Origin: Candidatus Bathyarchaeota archaeon
GTDB taxonomy: Archaea > Thermoproteota > Bathyarchaeia > Bathyarchaeales > Bathyarchaeaceae
DNA: 64,000 bases
Assembly (NCBI GenBank): GCA_030608565.1
Contig: JAUWDY010000002.1
Span: 1-64,000 of the forward strand
Direction of reading: 5' to 3'
Each line of letters opens with the position of its first letter. Within the stretch, counting starts at the first letter, position 1. Shown here one piece after another: positions 54,366 through 64,000 of this stretch. Below the pieces are notes generated by a model. It had not been told where the DNA came from. It ran no database searches and saw only the letters and a program-made list of their open reading frames with translations. The position numbers and the translations under genes were made by a program.

Positions 54366-57044
54366 TTGAGCAACGAGTTTCACGCTATGAAGGTTGAAGA
54401 AGTTATACAAGCCCTGAAATCTACTGGACAAGGCTTGAGTGAGGAGGAGGCTAAACGTCGACTAGAAGAGTTTGGATTCAACGAATTGACAGAAAGGAAA
54501 GGGGCAGTAGCCCTACGCATATTCCTAAGACAGTTTAAGGACGTATTCGTAATTATGCTTTTGGCCGCTGTTTCCCTTTCTGTTCTGGCAGGAAAAGGCG
54601 TGGATGCATTAACTATATCGGCCATTGTGGTTCTCAACTCCGTAGTAGGTTTTGTCCAAGAGTATCGGTCAGAAAAGGCTATGGAAGCCATGAAGAAACT
54701 AACCGCTCCGAGGGCCCGAGTGCTGCGAGATGGAAGAGAGAGGGTGGTACGCGCGAGAGAAGTGGTGCCCGGAGACCTCATTGTATTAGAGTCAGGAGAT
54801 CGCGTCCCTGCTGACGCACGACTAATTGAAACGGTGGACTTGAAGACAGGTGAAGCTGTTTTAACGGGCGAATCCGTCCCAGAAGAAAAAAGCACGGTCG
54901 CCGTCAATGTGCATACGCCCGTAGCTGATAGAGAGAATATGATCTTCATGGCTACGCATGTGGTTTATGGTAGAGGAAAGGCTGTGGTAACGTCTACGGG
55001 AATGAACAGTGAATTTGGAAAAATCGCTGAAATGGTGCAAGCTATCGAGGAAGAAGAAACCCCGCTGAAACTTAGGCTAAGACACTTCGCAAAAAAGTTG
55101 GGAGTACTCATTACATTTGCTTGTGTGGCGATATTTTTGCTTGAAGGACTTCGAGGGGAACCACTGGTTGGATCAGTCTTCTTGGCGGTTGCGTTGGCTG
55201 TGTCGGCGGTTCCGGAGGGATTGCCGGCCATAGTAACTGTAACCCTCGCCCTTGGGGCACGGGGATTAGCAAAGCGTAACGCTATCACTAGGAGGCTTTC
55301 TTCGGTGGAGACCCTTGGGTCTACCACAGTTATTTGCTCCGACAAAACAGGCACCCTAACCAGGGATGAAATGACAGTACGTAAGATATATCGTAACGAT
55401 CAGATAGTGGAAGTTACGGGGATCGGTTACGAACCGAGAGGCGAGTTTCATCGAGACGGCAAGGCTATCAACCCTGAAGAAGACCCTCATCTCATGTTGT
55501 TGTTAAGGATCGGTGCCCTTTCTAGCAATGCGAGGTTGACAAAAGAAGACGCATGGCGCATAGTAGGAGACCCTACAGAAGGGTCATTAGTTGTGGTTGC
55601 AGCCAAAGCCGGAATACAGCAAGATGAAGCAAGCAGCCAGTTTCCACGTGTAGGCGAGATACCCTTTAGCTCCGAAAGGAAACGTATGACTACAATTCAT
55701 TCCGCGACAGGTGGAGAACGATTTGCATATGTGAAAGGAGCCCCTGAAACCATCTTGAAACGATGCGCTCACTTCCTTGAAGACGGCAATGTAAAAGACT
55801 TGACCGAAAAGAAGAGAAGGAAAATTCTTAAAATCAATGAGAAAATGGCAAGTGAGGCATTGCGCGTACTTGGAGTGGCCTACAGAAAGCTGCCAGGTGA
55901 CCTGAAGGTTTTCGCTGAAGGATCTGTAGAGAGAGATCTTATCTTCGTAGGTTTAATGGGAATGATTGATCCACCGAGGGACGAGGTTAAGGAAGCCAAC
56001 CGCCTCTGCGAACAAGCTGGCATAAAAACTGTCATGATCACAGGAGACCACAAGCTTACAGCCGTCGCCATAGCCAAGGAACTGGGCATGCTGAAAAGCG
56101 GTTCAGTGTTAACAGGAGCCGAGTTGGATAGGATGGGCGACGAAGAATTCGAGAAAGTAGTGGAGGATGTAACGGTCTATGCTAGGGTGTCTCCTGAACA
56201 TAAGCTCCGAATAGTTAGGGCGTTGAAGAAGAGGGGGCACATTGTGGCTATGACTGGCGATGGAGTAAATGACGCACCAGCTCTCAAGAATGCTGACATA
56301 GGAATAGCTATGGGCATAACTGGAACGGATGTAACTAGAGAAGCATCTGACATGGTGTTAGCGGATGACAATTTTGCAACAATTGTGGAAGCGGTGAAGG
56401 AGGGGCGGAACATTTACGACAACATGAGGAAGTTTATTCGGTACTTGCTCTCAAGCAACTTTGACGGAATACTCGTTGTGTCCACATTCGCCATGCTCGG
56501 TTTACCTATACCCCTTCTTCCGGCCATGATCTTGTGGGTAAACTTGGCCACTGATGGTGGTCCAGCTGTGGCTCTAAGCGTGGATCCCCCTACCGAAGAT
56601 GCAATGCAACGGCCTCCTCGCAGCCCAAAAGCGGGGATATTACATGGAATGATAACGTTTATCATTGCTTACGTTATCCTGCAGTCTGGAACAACGATAT
56701 TCACCTTCTGGTGGAAATACTTCTGGGTTGGAAGCACTTTGGAAGCGGCGAGAACTGTAGCCTTTATGCAAGTGTGTATCTTTGAGTTAGTTGTTGTTTG
56801 GAACTGTCGGTCAGAAAGGCGTAACGCGTTTAAGGTAGGATTCTTCTCCAATAAATTTCTACTTGTCGCCGTGCTCGCATCTTTCATGTTAACAGTTTCC
56901 TTATGTTACGTACCAGTTTTTCAGCTTATGTTCAGCACAGTTCCATTAGAGCTGTACGATTGGATTTGGATCCTCGCTACGTCCAGTCTAGGATTTGCAG
57001 TGTTGCCCGAGGTCTTCATGAAAAGAAGAAAGCGTACACATTAA
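54366..57044 (+). CDS. Cation-transporting P-type ATPase (Ca2+-ATPase-like, P2)
   Basis: GEAVLTGESVPEEKS; ICSDKTGTLTRDEM; MTGDGVNDAPALKNADIGIAMG; PEGLPAIVTVTLALG. Confidence 0.95.
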   Translation: MSNEFHAMKVEEVIQALKSTGQGLSEEEAKRRLEEFGFNELTERKGAVALRIFLRQFKDVFVIMLLAAVSLSVLAGKGVDALTISAIVVLNSVVGFVQEYRSEKAMEAMKKLTAPRARVLRDGRERVVRAREVVPGDLIVLESGDRVPADARLIETVDLKTGEAVLTGESVPEEKSTVAVNVHTPVADRENMIFMATHVVYGRGKAVVTSTGMNSEFGKIAEMVQAIEEEETPLKLRLRHFAKKLGVLITFACVAIFLLEGLRGEPLVGSVFLAVALAVSAVPEGLPAIVTVTLALGARGLAKRNAITRRLSSVETLGSTTVICSDKTGTLTRDEMTVRKIYRNDQIVEVTGIGYEPRGEFHRDGKAINPEEDPHLMLLLRIGALSSNARLTKEDAWRIVGDPTEGSLVVVAAKAGIQQDEASSQFPRVGEIPFSSERKRMTTIHSATGGERFAYVKGAPETILKRCAHFLEDGNVKDLTEKKRRKILKINEKMASEALRVLGVAYRKLPGDLKVFAEGSVERDLIFVGLMGMIDPPRDEVKEANRLCEQAGIKTVMITGDHKLTAVAIAKELGMLKSGSVLTGAELDRMGDEEFEKVVEDVTVYARVSPEHKLRIVRALKKRGHIVAMTGDGVNDAPALKNADIGIAMGITGTDVTREASDMVLADDNFATIVEAVKEGRNIYDNMRKFIRYLLSSNFDGILVVSTFAMLGLPIPLLPAMILWVNLATDGGPAVALSVDPPTEDAMQRPPRSPKAGILHGMITFIIAYVILQSGTTIFTFWWKYFWVGSTLEAARTVAFMQVCIFELVVVWNCRSERRNAFKVGFFSNKFLLVAVLASFMLTVSLCYVPVFQLMFSTVPLELYDWIWILATSSLGFAVLPEVFMKRRKRTH

Positions 57045-57136
57045 TGTACATGCAATGGAACTTCAAGAGAGGGCAAATATTATGAGCGTGTATGTACACC
57101 AACTGAACCGTCCAGTCTACAAGAGCACATTCATTT

Positions 57137-57162
57137 ATGCATGTATGCCCGGATGCATGCAT
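57137..57162. repeat. Imperfect inverted repeat of ATGCAT units between convergent genes
   Basis: ATGCATGTATGCCCGGATGCATGCAT. Confidence 0.65.
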
Positions 57163-57179
57163 AAAAATTGCTAACCGCT

Positions 57180-57575
57180 CTATTTTCCCATGAACACTCT
57201 CATGAGATTCGTAAAACGCTTGTCTCTTAAGCTATAAAAGACCCATTTCCCTTCACGCCTGTCCTCTACCAAATCCACGGCTTCTAGTATCCCTAAATGG
57301 TGTGAGGCTGTAGGCTGAGTTAAATCTAATGCAACCATAATCTCGCATACGCACATTTCTCGGATGTCTAGAAGCATCATAATTTTTAGTCTTGTTGTGT
57401 CAGCCAGTGCTTTGAACAATCGACTCTGCATTTTCACCGTATTCTCATCTGTTATGTCATGAACGAGTTGTCTAAGCTCTGAAGCATATTTTGAGACATC
57501 TTCAGCTGGACAGATTCCAGACCTTAACAAACGCTCAAGTCTTTTGCTTATCTTTGGTTTTTGTTCGAGAACCAT
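57180..57575 (-). CDS. ArsR family metalloregulator
   Basis: LFKALADTTRLKIMMLLDIREMCVCEIMVALDLTQPTASHHLGILEAVDLVEDRREGKWVFYSL. Confidence 0.93.
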   Translation of the reverse strand: MVLEQKPKISKRLERLLRSGICPAEDVSKYASELRQLVHDITDENTVKMQSRLFKALADTTRLKIMMLLDIREMCVCEIMVALDLTQPTASHHLGILEAVDLVEDRREGKWVFYSLRDKRFTNLMRVFMGK

Positions 57576-57693
57576 AGCATCATCCTCAATTAAGCTTTAC
57601 ATCAAAATATTTAAATATGTTTTGAGTGCTTTCTCAGATTAACGAACTTAAATATGTGACTCCACTCGCTTGAACTGATGGAGGGACCTAGGC

Positions 57694-58713
57694 TTGGTTG
57701 AAGATGGCCGTAAGCTGGGTATCTTTGAAAAGTATCTAGCAGCATGGGTTGTTCTATGCATACTGTTGGGACTATTTCTAGCACAATATTTCCCAGTTCT
57801 CAGCATCACGATCAACAACATGCAGATCGCAGGAATATCGATCCCTATCGGTATATGCTTGTTCTTAATGATGTATCCAGCTCTCCTAAATGTGCAGTTG
57901 GAAGAATTGAAGAAACTATTCCACAATCCTAAGCCAATTATCATTACACTTGTTTCGAATTGGGTTTTGGCTCCATTGGTAACTGCCTTTCTGGCCTACT
58001 ATTTCTTGGCTGGACAGAATCAACTAATTGTATCCCTAATACTATTGGGCTCAAGTCCGTGCACAGCCATGGTTTTGGTGTGGGGAGTTCTTGCAGAGGG
58101 AAACCAAGAACAGAACATCATCAATACCAGCCTGAACACGATCACAATCTTGTTCCTGTATGCTCCAGTGGTCTCTCTATTGACTGGTATCCAAAATATT
58201 CCGATTGACAGGATAGCCCTTGTTATAACCGTGTTTGTTTTTATCGGGATTCCATTGGTTTTAGGTTATTTCTCAAAGAAGTACATTAATGGTAGAAAGG
58301 GAGAGGATTGGTTCCGTGACATCTATAGACCAGCAGTGGGGAAAATAGCGATACTTGCTCTCTTGACCACACTAGTTGTATTATTTTCGTTGAATGGGAA
58401 TGTGCTAATGCAACATCCCGAGGAAATGATACTCGTTTCTATCCCGTTATTGTTAGGTTTCATCATAGTTGTCGGACTCAACCTATTCGTCACTAAATTT
58501 GCGGGTCTCAGATACAAAGAAGCAATAATATCCGTGATAATAGGTTCTTCCAGCCACTTTGAAATCGCAATTGCGACCGCTATCAGCCTTTATGGATTAG
58601 GCTCACAAGCTGCACTAGGAACAACAATGGGCTTGTTCTGGGAGGTACCAATCATGCTTAGCCTAGTGTATCTAGGCAAAACACTGAACCATAAAGGATT
58701 TTGGAAAAAATGA
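57694..58713 (+). CDS. ACR3-type arsenite efflux / bile acid:Na+ symporter family protein
   Basis: LMMYPALLNVQLEELKKLFHNPKPIIITLVSNWVLAPLV; LLGSSPCTAMVLVWGVLAEGNQEQ; SSSHFEIAIATAISLYG. Confidence 0.9.
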   Translation: MVEDGRKLGIFEKYLAAWVVLCILLGLFLAQYFPVLSITINNMQIAGISIPIGICLFLMMYPALLNVQLEELKKLFHNPKPIIITLVSNWVLAPLVTAFLAYYFLAGQNQLIVSLILLGSSPCTAMVLVWGVLAEGNQEQNIINTSLNTITILFLYAPVVSLLTGIQNIPIDRIALVITVFVFIGIPLVLGYFSKKYINGRKGEDWFRDIYRPAVGKIAILALLTTLVVLFSLNGNVLMQHPEEMILVSIPLLLGFIIVVGLNLFVTKFAGLRYKEAIISVIIGSSSHFEIAIATAISLYGLGSQAALGTTMGLFWEVPIMLSLVYLGKTLNHKGFWKK

Positions 58714-59039
58714 ATGACAGAAGCCTGCATGCTGCCATACGAATTAAACATTATTATGCATGCATCTCTTATACTCACGATTTATACAAAACCGCGCCGT
58801 CTCCGTACGACTAACACGCGGCTCAAAGCCCACAAATTTCCTCGTAACGCATGCTATAGCTAAGTCTTTTCAAGGGAGTTAAACATGTTAGATTCATCTG
58901 ACTGGCGTGCACACCGATTTGAGTGCATGATGCATGCATGCAGATATTTTTGGCTTACAGATACAACTGATCATAGTCCATGCATGTATTTATCTAAGAA
59001 CCTACACTTCTCTAGAGAAGGCGTGAATGCAAAAGATGA

Positions 59040-59255
59040 CTAATGGTAAAGAAGTTCAATTGTGCCATTCATTTCGAGACCCGTTATCGCAGACAAGTGC
59101 TCAAAACCTTCATTTTTCAAAAACAGAAGCAGGTCTTTCAAGCATTTTTTACTTACGCGCACGAAGATTCGCCGTGCTCTAGAAACAGACGTTTCTAAAA
59201 CGCACTGCGCACCCATATTTTGTTTCAACTTGCTAATGATCTCGTCTTCCAACAT
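59040..59255 (-). pseudogene. Truncated NuoC/Ech-type (30-kDa subunit) N-terminal fragment
   Basis: RIFVRVSKKCLKDLLLFLKNEGFEHLSAITGLEMNGTIELLYH* ends where the family continues. Confidence 0.5.
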
Positions 59256-59351
59256 ATCGCATTCTTCTCTTCAATTTCCATTCAAAAGCACTTTTAAGTC
59301 TTTCAGAAGAATATACCCAATTGTATCTAGGAGCCGCGCGCAAGAGGGAAA

Positions 59352-60299
59352 GTGATGTCTAAGTATGAAGTCAAGCTTACTTCCATAGAAGATAGGGACA
59401 AGTTGATGGAGAAATATGAAGATCGTTTCCTTTACGAGGAGAGGGCTGACATCTACGGATGTTGCATCAAGCTTCTGACGGACATCAAATACGTGAAGGA
59501 ACGTTGGGAGGAAAGCTTTTATCCCATGTCAGCTCACGTTCGATCTCACGGAAGACTTATCGTCACCCAAGAAACAGGCGAGAAGCTGAAAGTTATGTAC
59601 AATCAGCTTTCAAAAACGGCATTTCTAGTAAATGTCGACTACTATGGTTGGATAAAATCCATCGCGTTGAGCGTCGCCAGCGACATATTGGAAGACAATC
59701 ATGGTATCAATTCCGTTCATGGTGCGTGCATAGACATTGAAGGCCGAGGTGTATGCCTGATTGCGCCTCCGGGCACGGGTAAAACAACGCATACGTACGG
59801 GCTTCTTAGATTGAAGGGCGTCCGCGTCGTGTCTGACGATTGGTTTTTCGTTCGTTTCTTAGCCGAGGAAAATGTTGCTTTCAGTTCTGAAAAAAATTTC
59901 TACATTCAAGCAGACATAGCGGAAACTTGGGGGGAATATAAGAAACTTGTCGAGAAAGCTGAATTTGACGCGAAGGGTAGGGCCGTAGTGAACGTTAGGT
60001 GGATTGTTGGAAAGGGCAAGATATTACCTATGACCACACTGAGAACAGCCATTTTACTGATGCGCAATCCAGAAGACGATACGGTTGTTAAAAAATTAAC
60101 GTCTAACGAAGCGGTTCAGTATATGGAAACCGTGAAATTTTGCAATCCTCATTTATTAGTGAAAGATGAGCGAAAGAACAATTTGCGAAGACGATTTTTC
60201 AGACAGTTCTTCAGCCGCCTTGAAACTTATCTTGTAAACATCACGTTACCGGTCATCGAAACTCACAGAGTGATAAAAGAAGAAATCTTGAAAATATAG
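59352..60299 (+). CDS. P-loop protein resembling HPr kinase/PEPCK-like fold
   Basis: INSVHGACIDIEGRGVCLIAPPGTGKTTHTYGLLRLKGVRVVSDDWFFVRF. Confidence 0.65.
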   Translation: MMSKYEVKLTSIEDRDKLMEKYEDRFLYEERADIYGCCIKLLTDIKYVKERWEESFYPMSAHVRSHGRLIVTQETGEKLKVMYNQLSKTAFLVNVDYYGWIKSIALSVASDILEDNHGINSVHGACIDIEGRGVCLIAPPGTGKTTHTYGLLRLKGVRVVSDDWFFVRFLAEENVAFSSEKNFYIQADIAETWGEYKKLVEKAEFDAKGRAVVNVRWIVGKGKILPMTTLRTAILLMRNPEDDTVVKKLTSNEAVQYMETVKFCNPHLLVKDERKNNLRRRFFRQFFSRLETYLVNITLPVIETHRVIKEEILKI

Positions 60300-60336
60300 T
60301 CCTCCTTGAACCACCTTTAGTGAAGGAGATTTTAGC

Positions 60337-61299
60337 ATGCAAAAAATTGGTGTTGTAACCGCCGGCGGGGATGCTCCAGGAATGAACGCTGCAATTCGTT
60401 CAATAGTTCGCACCGCCATATTTCATGGGCTGGAAGTGATGGGAATCGAAAGGGGGTATATGGGGCTCATTGAAGGCCAGACTCGCCCATTAAGTCCTCG
60501 CTCCGTTAGTGGAACCATCAATCTTGGAGGAACCATACTCAAAACTGCTCGATGTGAGGAAATGAAAAGTAGTAGAGGCATTCAGAAGGCTGTGGATGTC
60601 TTGAAAACCCACAGAATTGAGGGACTTGTAGTAATTGGAGGCGACGGTTCCTTTAGGGGCGCCAGTGAACTGCATCGAGCAAGCGGATTGCCCGTGATAG
60701 GCGTGCCAGCAACAATCGATAACGATGTCGCGGGCACAGATGCCACCATCGGCTTCGACACAGCCGTCAACGCGGCCTTGTTTGCAATTGATAGAATTCG
60801 CGATACGGCTACTTCCCATGAGAGGATATTTGTCGTTGAGGTGATGGGTAGTAAACGCGGCTTCCTCGCCTTGGAGGTGGGTCTCGCTGGAGGAGCAGAA
60901 TTCATTCTCGTTCCAGAGATTGAGTATAATTTACAGGATGTCTGTAGAAAACTTAAACAGGGCAGAGAGAAGGGAAAAACGTCTGAGATCATAGTCATGG
61001 CTGAGGGAGCTGGAAACTCCTCTTTTACTGTAAATCAAATAAGGAAAGAAACAGAATATGAAGTACGCTTAACCGTTTTGGGATATATACAAAGAGGAGG
61101 ACCTCCAACAGCCCGTAGTAGAATCCTCGCTAATCAGTTTGGAGCGCACGCAGTAGAACTGCTTCTAAAGGGTGCGGAAAAAAGGATGGTAGGGATCAAA
61201 GGGCAAAAAACGATTTCAGTCGACCTAGACTATTCATGGAAGCAGAGGAGAGAGCTAGATACAAGACTTTACCGTTTAGCTGAAATCTTATCCACGTGA
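60337..61299 (+). CDS. pfkA: 6-phosphofructokinase (PfkA family)
   Basis: GVVTAGGDAPGMNAAIRSIV; VIGGDGSFRGA; GVPATIDNDVAGTDATIGFDTA. Confidence 0.93.
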   Translation: MQKIGVVTAGGDAPGMNAAIRSIVRTAIFHGLEVMGIERGYMGLIEGQTRPLSPRSVSGTINLGGTILKTARCEEMKSSRGIQKAVDVLKTHRIEGLVVIGGDGSFRGASELHRASGLPVIGVPATIDNDVAGTDATIGFDTAVNAALFAIDRIRDTATSHERIFVVEVMGSKRGFLALEVGLAGGAEFILVPEIEYNLQDVCRKLKQGREKGKTSEIIVMAEGAGNSSFTVNQIRKETEYEVRLTVLGYIQRGGPPTARSRILANQFGAHAVELLLKGAEKRMVGIKGQKTISVDLDYSWKQRRELDTRLYRLAEILST

Positions 61300-63002
61300 A
61301 ACTGAAATTTGATGGAAGAGGAATTATGAAACCTTTACAAGAAGCGTTTAGAGAACAAAAAATTGCTTATTTCTCTATGGAAATTGGATTGATGAATGAA
61401 ATTCCTACGTACAGTGGAGGTTTAGGAGTTTTAGCTGGTGACACGATAAAATCAAGCGCGGATTTAAAACTCCCATTAGTAGCAGTCACGCTTCTCAGTA
61501 AAAAGGGATATTTCCGACAGGAAATCACCAAGGAAGGAAAACAGATAGACCAGCTGGTTGAGTGGGAACCATCAAAAAATATGGAGTTGCACTCTACAGA
61601 GGTGAAAGTTCAAATTCAAAAAAGAGGAGTGGGGATTAAAGCATGGCTCTATAATGTGCAAAGTCTAACAGGAGGAGTAGTTACCATCCTTTTTCTCGAC
61701 ACCGATGTGGAAGGGAATTTTCCTGAGGATAGAGAGATTACTTCTTTCTTATATGGAGGAGATGAAAGATACAGGCTAAAACAGGAAATTGTTTTAGGAA
61801 TCGGCGGTGCAAGAATGCTCGAGGCGTTGGGCTTTAGCATTAGAAAATACCATATGAACGAGGGGCATTCCAGCCTTCTTACGTTGGAGTTACTGCAAAA
61901 ATATAGAATGGACATTGATAGGGTCAGAGAGCGGTGTATATTTACCACGCATACGCCTGTGGAAGCAGGACATGACAAATTCTCCTACGACCTTGTTCAG
62001 GAAATAATGGGAGAAATCGTTCCCTTGGAAGTCCTAAAGAAATTTGGCGGGCACGATAGGTTGAACATGACTCGTCTCGCCCTAAACTTAAGTGAGTTTA
62101 TTAACGGTGTAGCCAAGAGGCACAAGGACGTCACTAGGGAGCTTTTCCCTGGCTATGAGATTCACTCGATAACCAATGGCATCCATTCTTACACTTGGAC
62201 TTGCGAGAGTTTCAAGAGGTTATACGATAAGTATCTGCCTGGGTGGGCAAATGAGCCAGAGTTATTGGTGAGAGTAGGTGGAATTCCAGATGAAGAGATT
62301 TGGCATGCTCACATGGAAGCAAAAAGGGTGCTGATTGATTACGTTAACAAGGTGACGAATATCGGTATGGATTACGACACGCTAACTTTGGGATTTGCCC
62401 GAAGAGCTACAGGATATAAAAGGGCGAACCTATTGTTTTCAGATCTAGAAAAACTAAAAAAGATCAGTAAGAAGGGAATGATACAAATCGTTTTTGCCGG
62501 AAAAGCCCATCCTAAGGACGAATCGGGAAAAAGGCTAATTCAAGAGATCTTTGGTTACATTGAGAAGCTGAAAGATCAGATCAAGATTGTTTATTTAGAA
62601 GATTATGATATGGGGCTCGCGGCTAAGTTGATTCCAGGAGTTGATGTTTGGCTAAACACTCCTTTACGACCGTTAGAAGCCTCAGGCACAAGTGGAATGA
62701 AGGCAGCACATAACGGTGTGATAAATTTCAGCGTCTTAGACGGCTGGTGGGTCGAAGGCTGGATTGAGGGTGTTACCGGCTGGGCTATAGGGCCGCATCC
62801 AGACGAGCAGCTCTCAACCGAAGAGACTAAAAATAGAGAGTTAGATGATTTATACAATAAGTTAGAATACATAATTATCCCAATGTTCTATCAGAAAAGA
62901 GACAAGTGGATAAAGATGATGGAGAACTCTATAGGAAAGATTGCATATTATTTTAACAGCCACAGAATGATGCGCAGATACGTCACTGAAGCTTACCTGT
63001 AG
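61296..63002 (+). CDS. glgP: Alpha-glucan (glycogen) phosphorylase, short form
   Basis: YFSMEIGLMNEIPTYSGGLGVLAGD; HMNEGHSSLLTLELL; ATGYKRANLLFSDLE; VWLNTPLRPLEASGTSGMKAAHNGVINFSVLDGWW. Confidence 0.95.
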   Translation: MKLKFDGRGIMKPLQEAFREQKIAYFSMEIGLMNEIPTYSGGLGVLAGDTIKSSADLKLPLVAVTLLSKKGYFRQEITKEGKQIDQLVEWEPSKNMELHSTEVKVQIQKRGVGIKAWLYNVQSLTGGVVTILFLDTDVEGNFPEDREITSFLYGGDERYRLKQEIVLGIGGARMLEALGFSIRKYHMNEGHSSLLTLELLQKYRMDIDRVRERCIFTTHTPVEAGHDKFSYDLVQEIMGEIVPLEVLKKFGGHDRLNMTRLALNLSEFINGVAKRHKDVTRELFPGYEIHSITNGIHSYTWTCESFKRLYDKYLPGWANEPELLVRVGGIPDEEIWHAHMEAKRVLIDYVNKVTNIGMDYDTLTLGFARRATGYKRANLLFSDLEKLKKISKKGMIQIVFAGKAHPKDESGKRLIQEIFGYIEKLKDQIKIVYLEDYDMGLAAKLIPGVDVWLNTPLRPLEASGTSGMKAAHNGVINFSVLDGWWVEGWIEGVTGWAIGPHPDEQLSTEETKNRELDDLYNKLEYIIIPMFYQKRDKWIKMMENSIGKIAYYFNSHRMMRRYVTEAYL

Positions 63003-63149
63003 ATTTTGTTTCACTACTTTAGTTCTAGGTTGCATGCATGCATGAGAGTGGCTTCTGCGTAGAGAAGAGAATTGAAGAAGGAAAGGTAGCTATAAGCTCA
63101 CTCAAGAAGGTAGGGTTGTTGACTACATGGAATAAACTTCGCCATGCAC

Positions 63150-64000
63150 TCAATATTCTGGAGGCATGCCTCCGTAGCCGCCCGGCATTCCACCTGGGCC
63201 CCCAGGAGGAACACGTGGAGCCTCGGTCTTTCCTCCAGATATTACATCGTCGATTCTCAAAATCATTGACGCAGATTCAACAGCTGATTTTGTAGCTTGT
63301 TCCTTAACGCTTAAGGGGTCGATGACTCCTTTCTTGTACATGTCGGCAGTCTTACCTGAGAAAACGTCAACACCCATCAAATGTCCTTTAGGTTTTTCAT
63401 GGGCTGATCTCAGCTTAACCATGACGTCAATTTTATCTAAACCAGCATTCTCGGCCAATGTGCTAGGAATTATCTCCATGGACTCCGCGAATGACTCAAC
63501 GGCCAGCTGCTCTCTCCCACCAATCTTGATCGCGTAGTCACGGAGTTCCCTAGCTACCGCAGCCTCTGCAGCCCCACCTCCAGCAACAACTTTGTTCTTT
63601 TCTACAACATCAGCTACCACAGATAGAGCATCATGCAAGGCTCGTTCGGCCTCGTCAACCATCTTCTCGAGACCAGCGTGTATGAGTATGGACACTGATC
63701 TCGGGTCCTTGCATCCCTCGATGAAGATCATCTTGTCGTCTCCGATCTTCCGTTCTTCAACAAGTTTAGCATAGCCCAGATCTTTTGAGTTCAAATCGTC
63801 AAGGTTAGTTATGATCGCCCCACTAGAAGCCCTTGAGAGTTTCTCCATGTCCGACTGCTTTGCTCGTCGAATTGCTAATATTCCCTTCTTTGCCAGGAAA
63901 TGCTGAACCATGTCGTCGATGCCTTTCTGGCAGATAACAACGTTGGCACCCTTTGAGGCTAATTTATTAACCATTTCTTTTAGCATGCTGGTTTCTTGAT
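63150..64000 (-). CDS. Thermosome (group II chaperonin) subunit, C-terminal part; continues beyond window
   Basis: QETSMLKEMVNKLASKGANVVICQKGIDDMVQHFLAKKGILAIRRAKQSDMEKLSRASSGAII; C-term GGPGGMPGGYGGMPPEY. Confidence 0.95.
   Translation of the reverse strand, partial: QETSMLKEMVNKLASKGANVVICQKGIDDMVQHFLAKKGILAIRRAKQSDMEKLSRASSGAIITNLDDLNSKDLGYAKLVEERKIGDDKMIFIEGCKDPRSVSILIHAGLEKMVDEAERALHDALSVVADVVEKNKVVAGGGAAEAAVARELRDYAIKIGGREQLAVESFAESMEIIPSTLAENAGLDKIDVMVKLRSAHEKPKGHLMGVDVFSGKTADMYKKGVIDPLSVKEQATKSAVESASMILRIDDVISGGKTEAPRVPPGGPGGMPGGYGGMPPEY

Noticed and set aside
54380-56887. Several long minus-strand ORFs opposite the P-type ATPase
   Set aside because: Ser/Thr/Pro-rich shadow ORFs antisense to a clearly conserved coding region.
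1-64000. CRISPR arrays, rRNA genes, transposases/integrases
   Set aside because: No regularly spaced direct repeats with unique spacers, no rRNA-like sequence, and no recombinase/transposase motifs were recognised.

Overview
Archaeal chromosomal window, probably a Bathyarchaeia-like TACK lineage (inferred from gene content, not tested). It is densely coding. Housekeeping content includes FEN1, TRAM proteins, thiolase/HMG-CoA synthase, aIF1, TFB, S3ae, SerRS, Pcc1, a DHH phosphoesterase, S15, the Bud32/Kae1 pair, RdgB-type NTPase, and PFK/glucan phosphorylase, with a thermosome gene running off the right edge. An accessory stretch at about 26-45 kb holds a PKD-repeat surface protein, a ParA/MinD ATPase, several small winged-helix proteins, and a type IV pilus-like assembly locus with at least four class III-signal (pilin-like) proteins, a secretion ATPase, a TadC/FlaJ-like membrane protein and probable Roadblock/LC7 proteins. 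Strongest non-routine signals: (1) a tRNA-Gln(CUG) interrupted by a ~27-nt insert in the D-arm whose ends match a bulge-helix-bulge motif; (2) a TCTTACGA motif, palindromic at two sites, upstream of ParA, the pilin operon, the secretion ATPase and an unexplained region; (3) a three-way-junction ncRNA candidate at 51021-51091; (4) a ~54-bp G-run/GA-rich element near-identically repeated in inverted orientation 21 kb apart; (5) over-represented TGCATGCA palindromes at gene boundaries; (6) two truncated gene remnants (MBL/RNase J-like and NuoC/Ech-like); (7) fusion proteins (DUF35-HMGCS; nucleotidyltransferase-kinase). All identifications are by eye; no database search or folding program was run.
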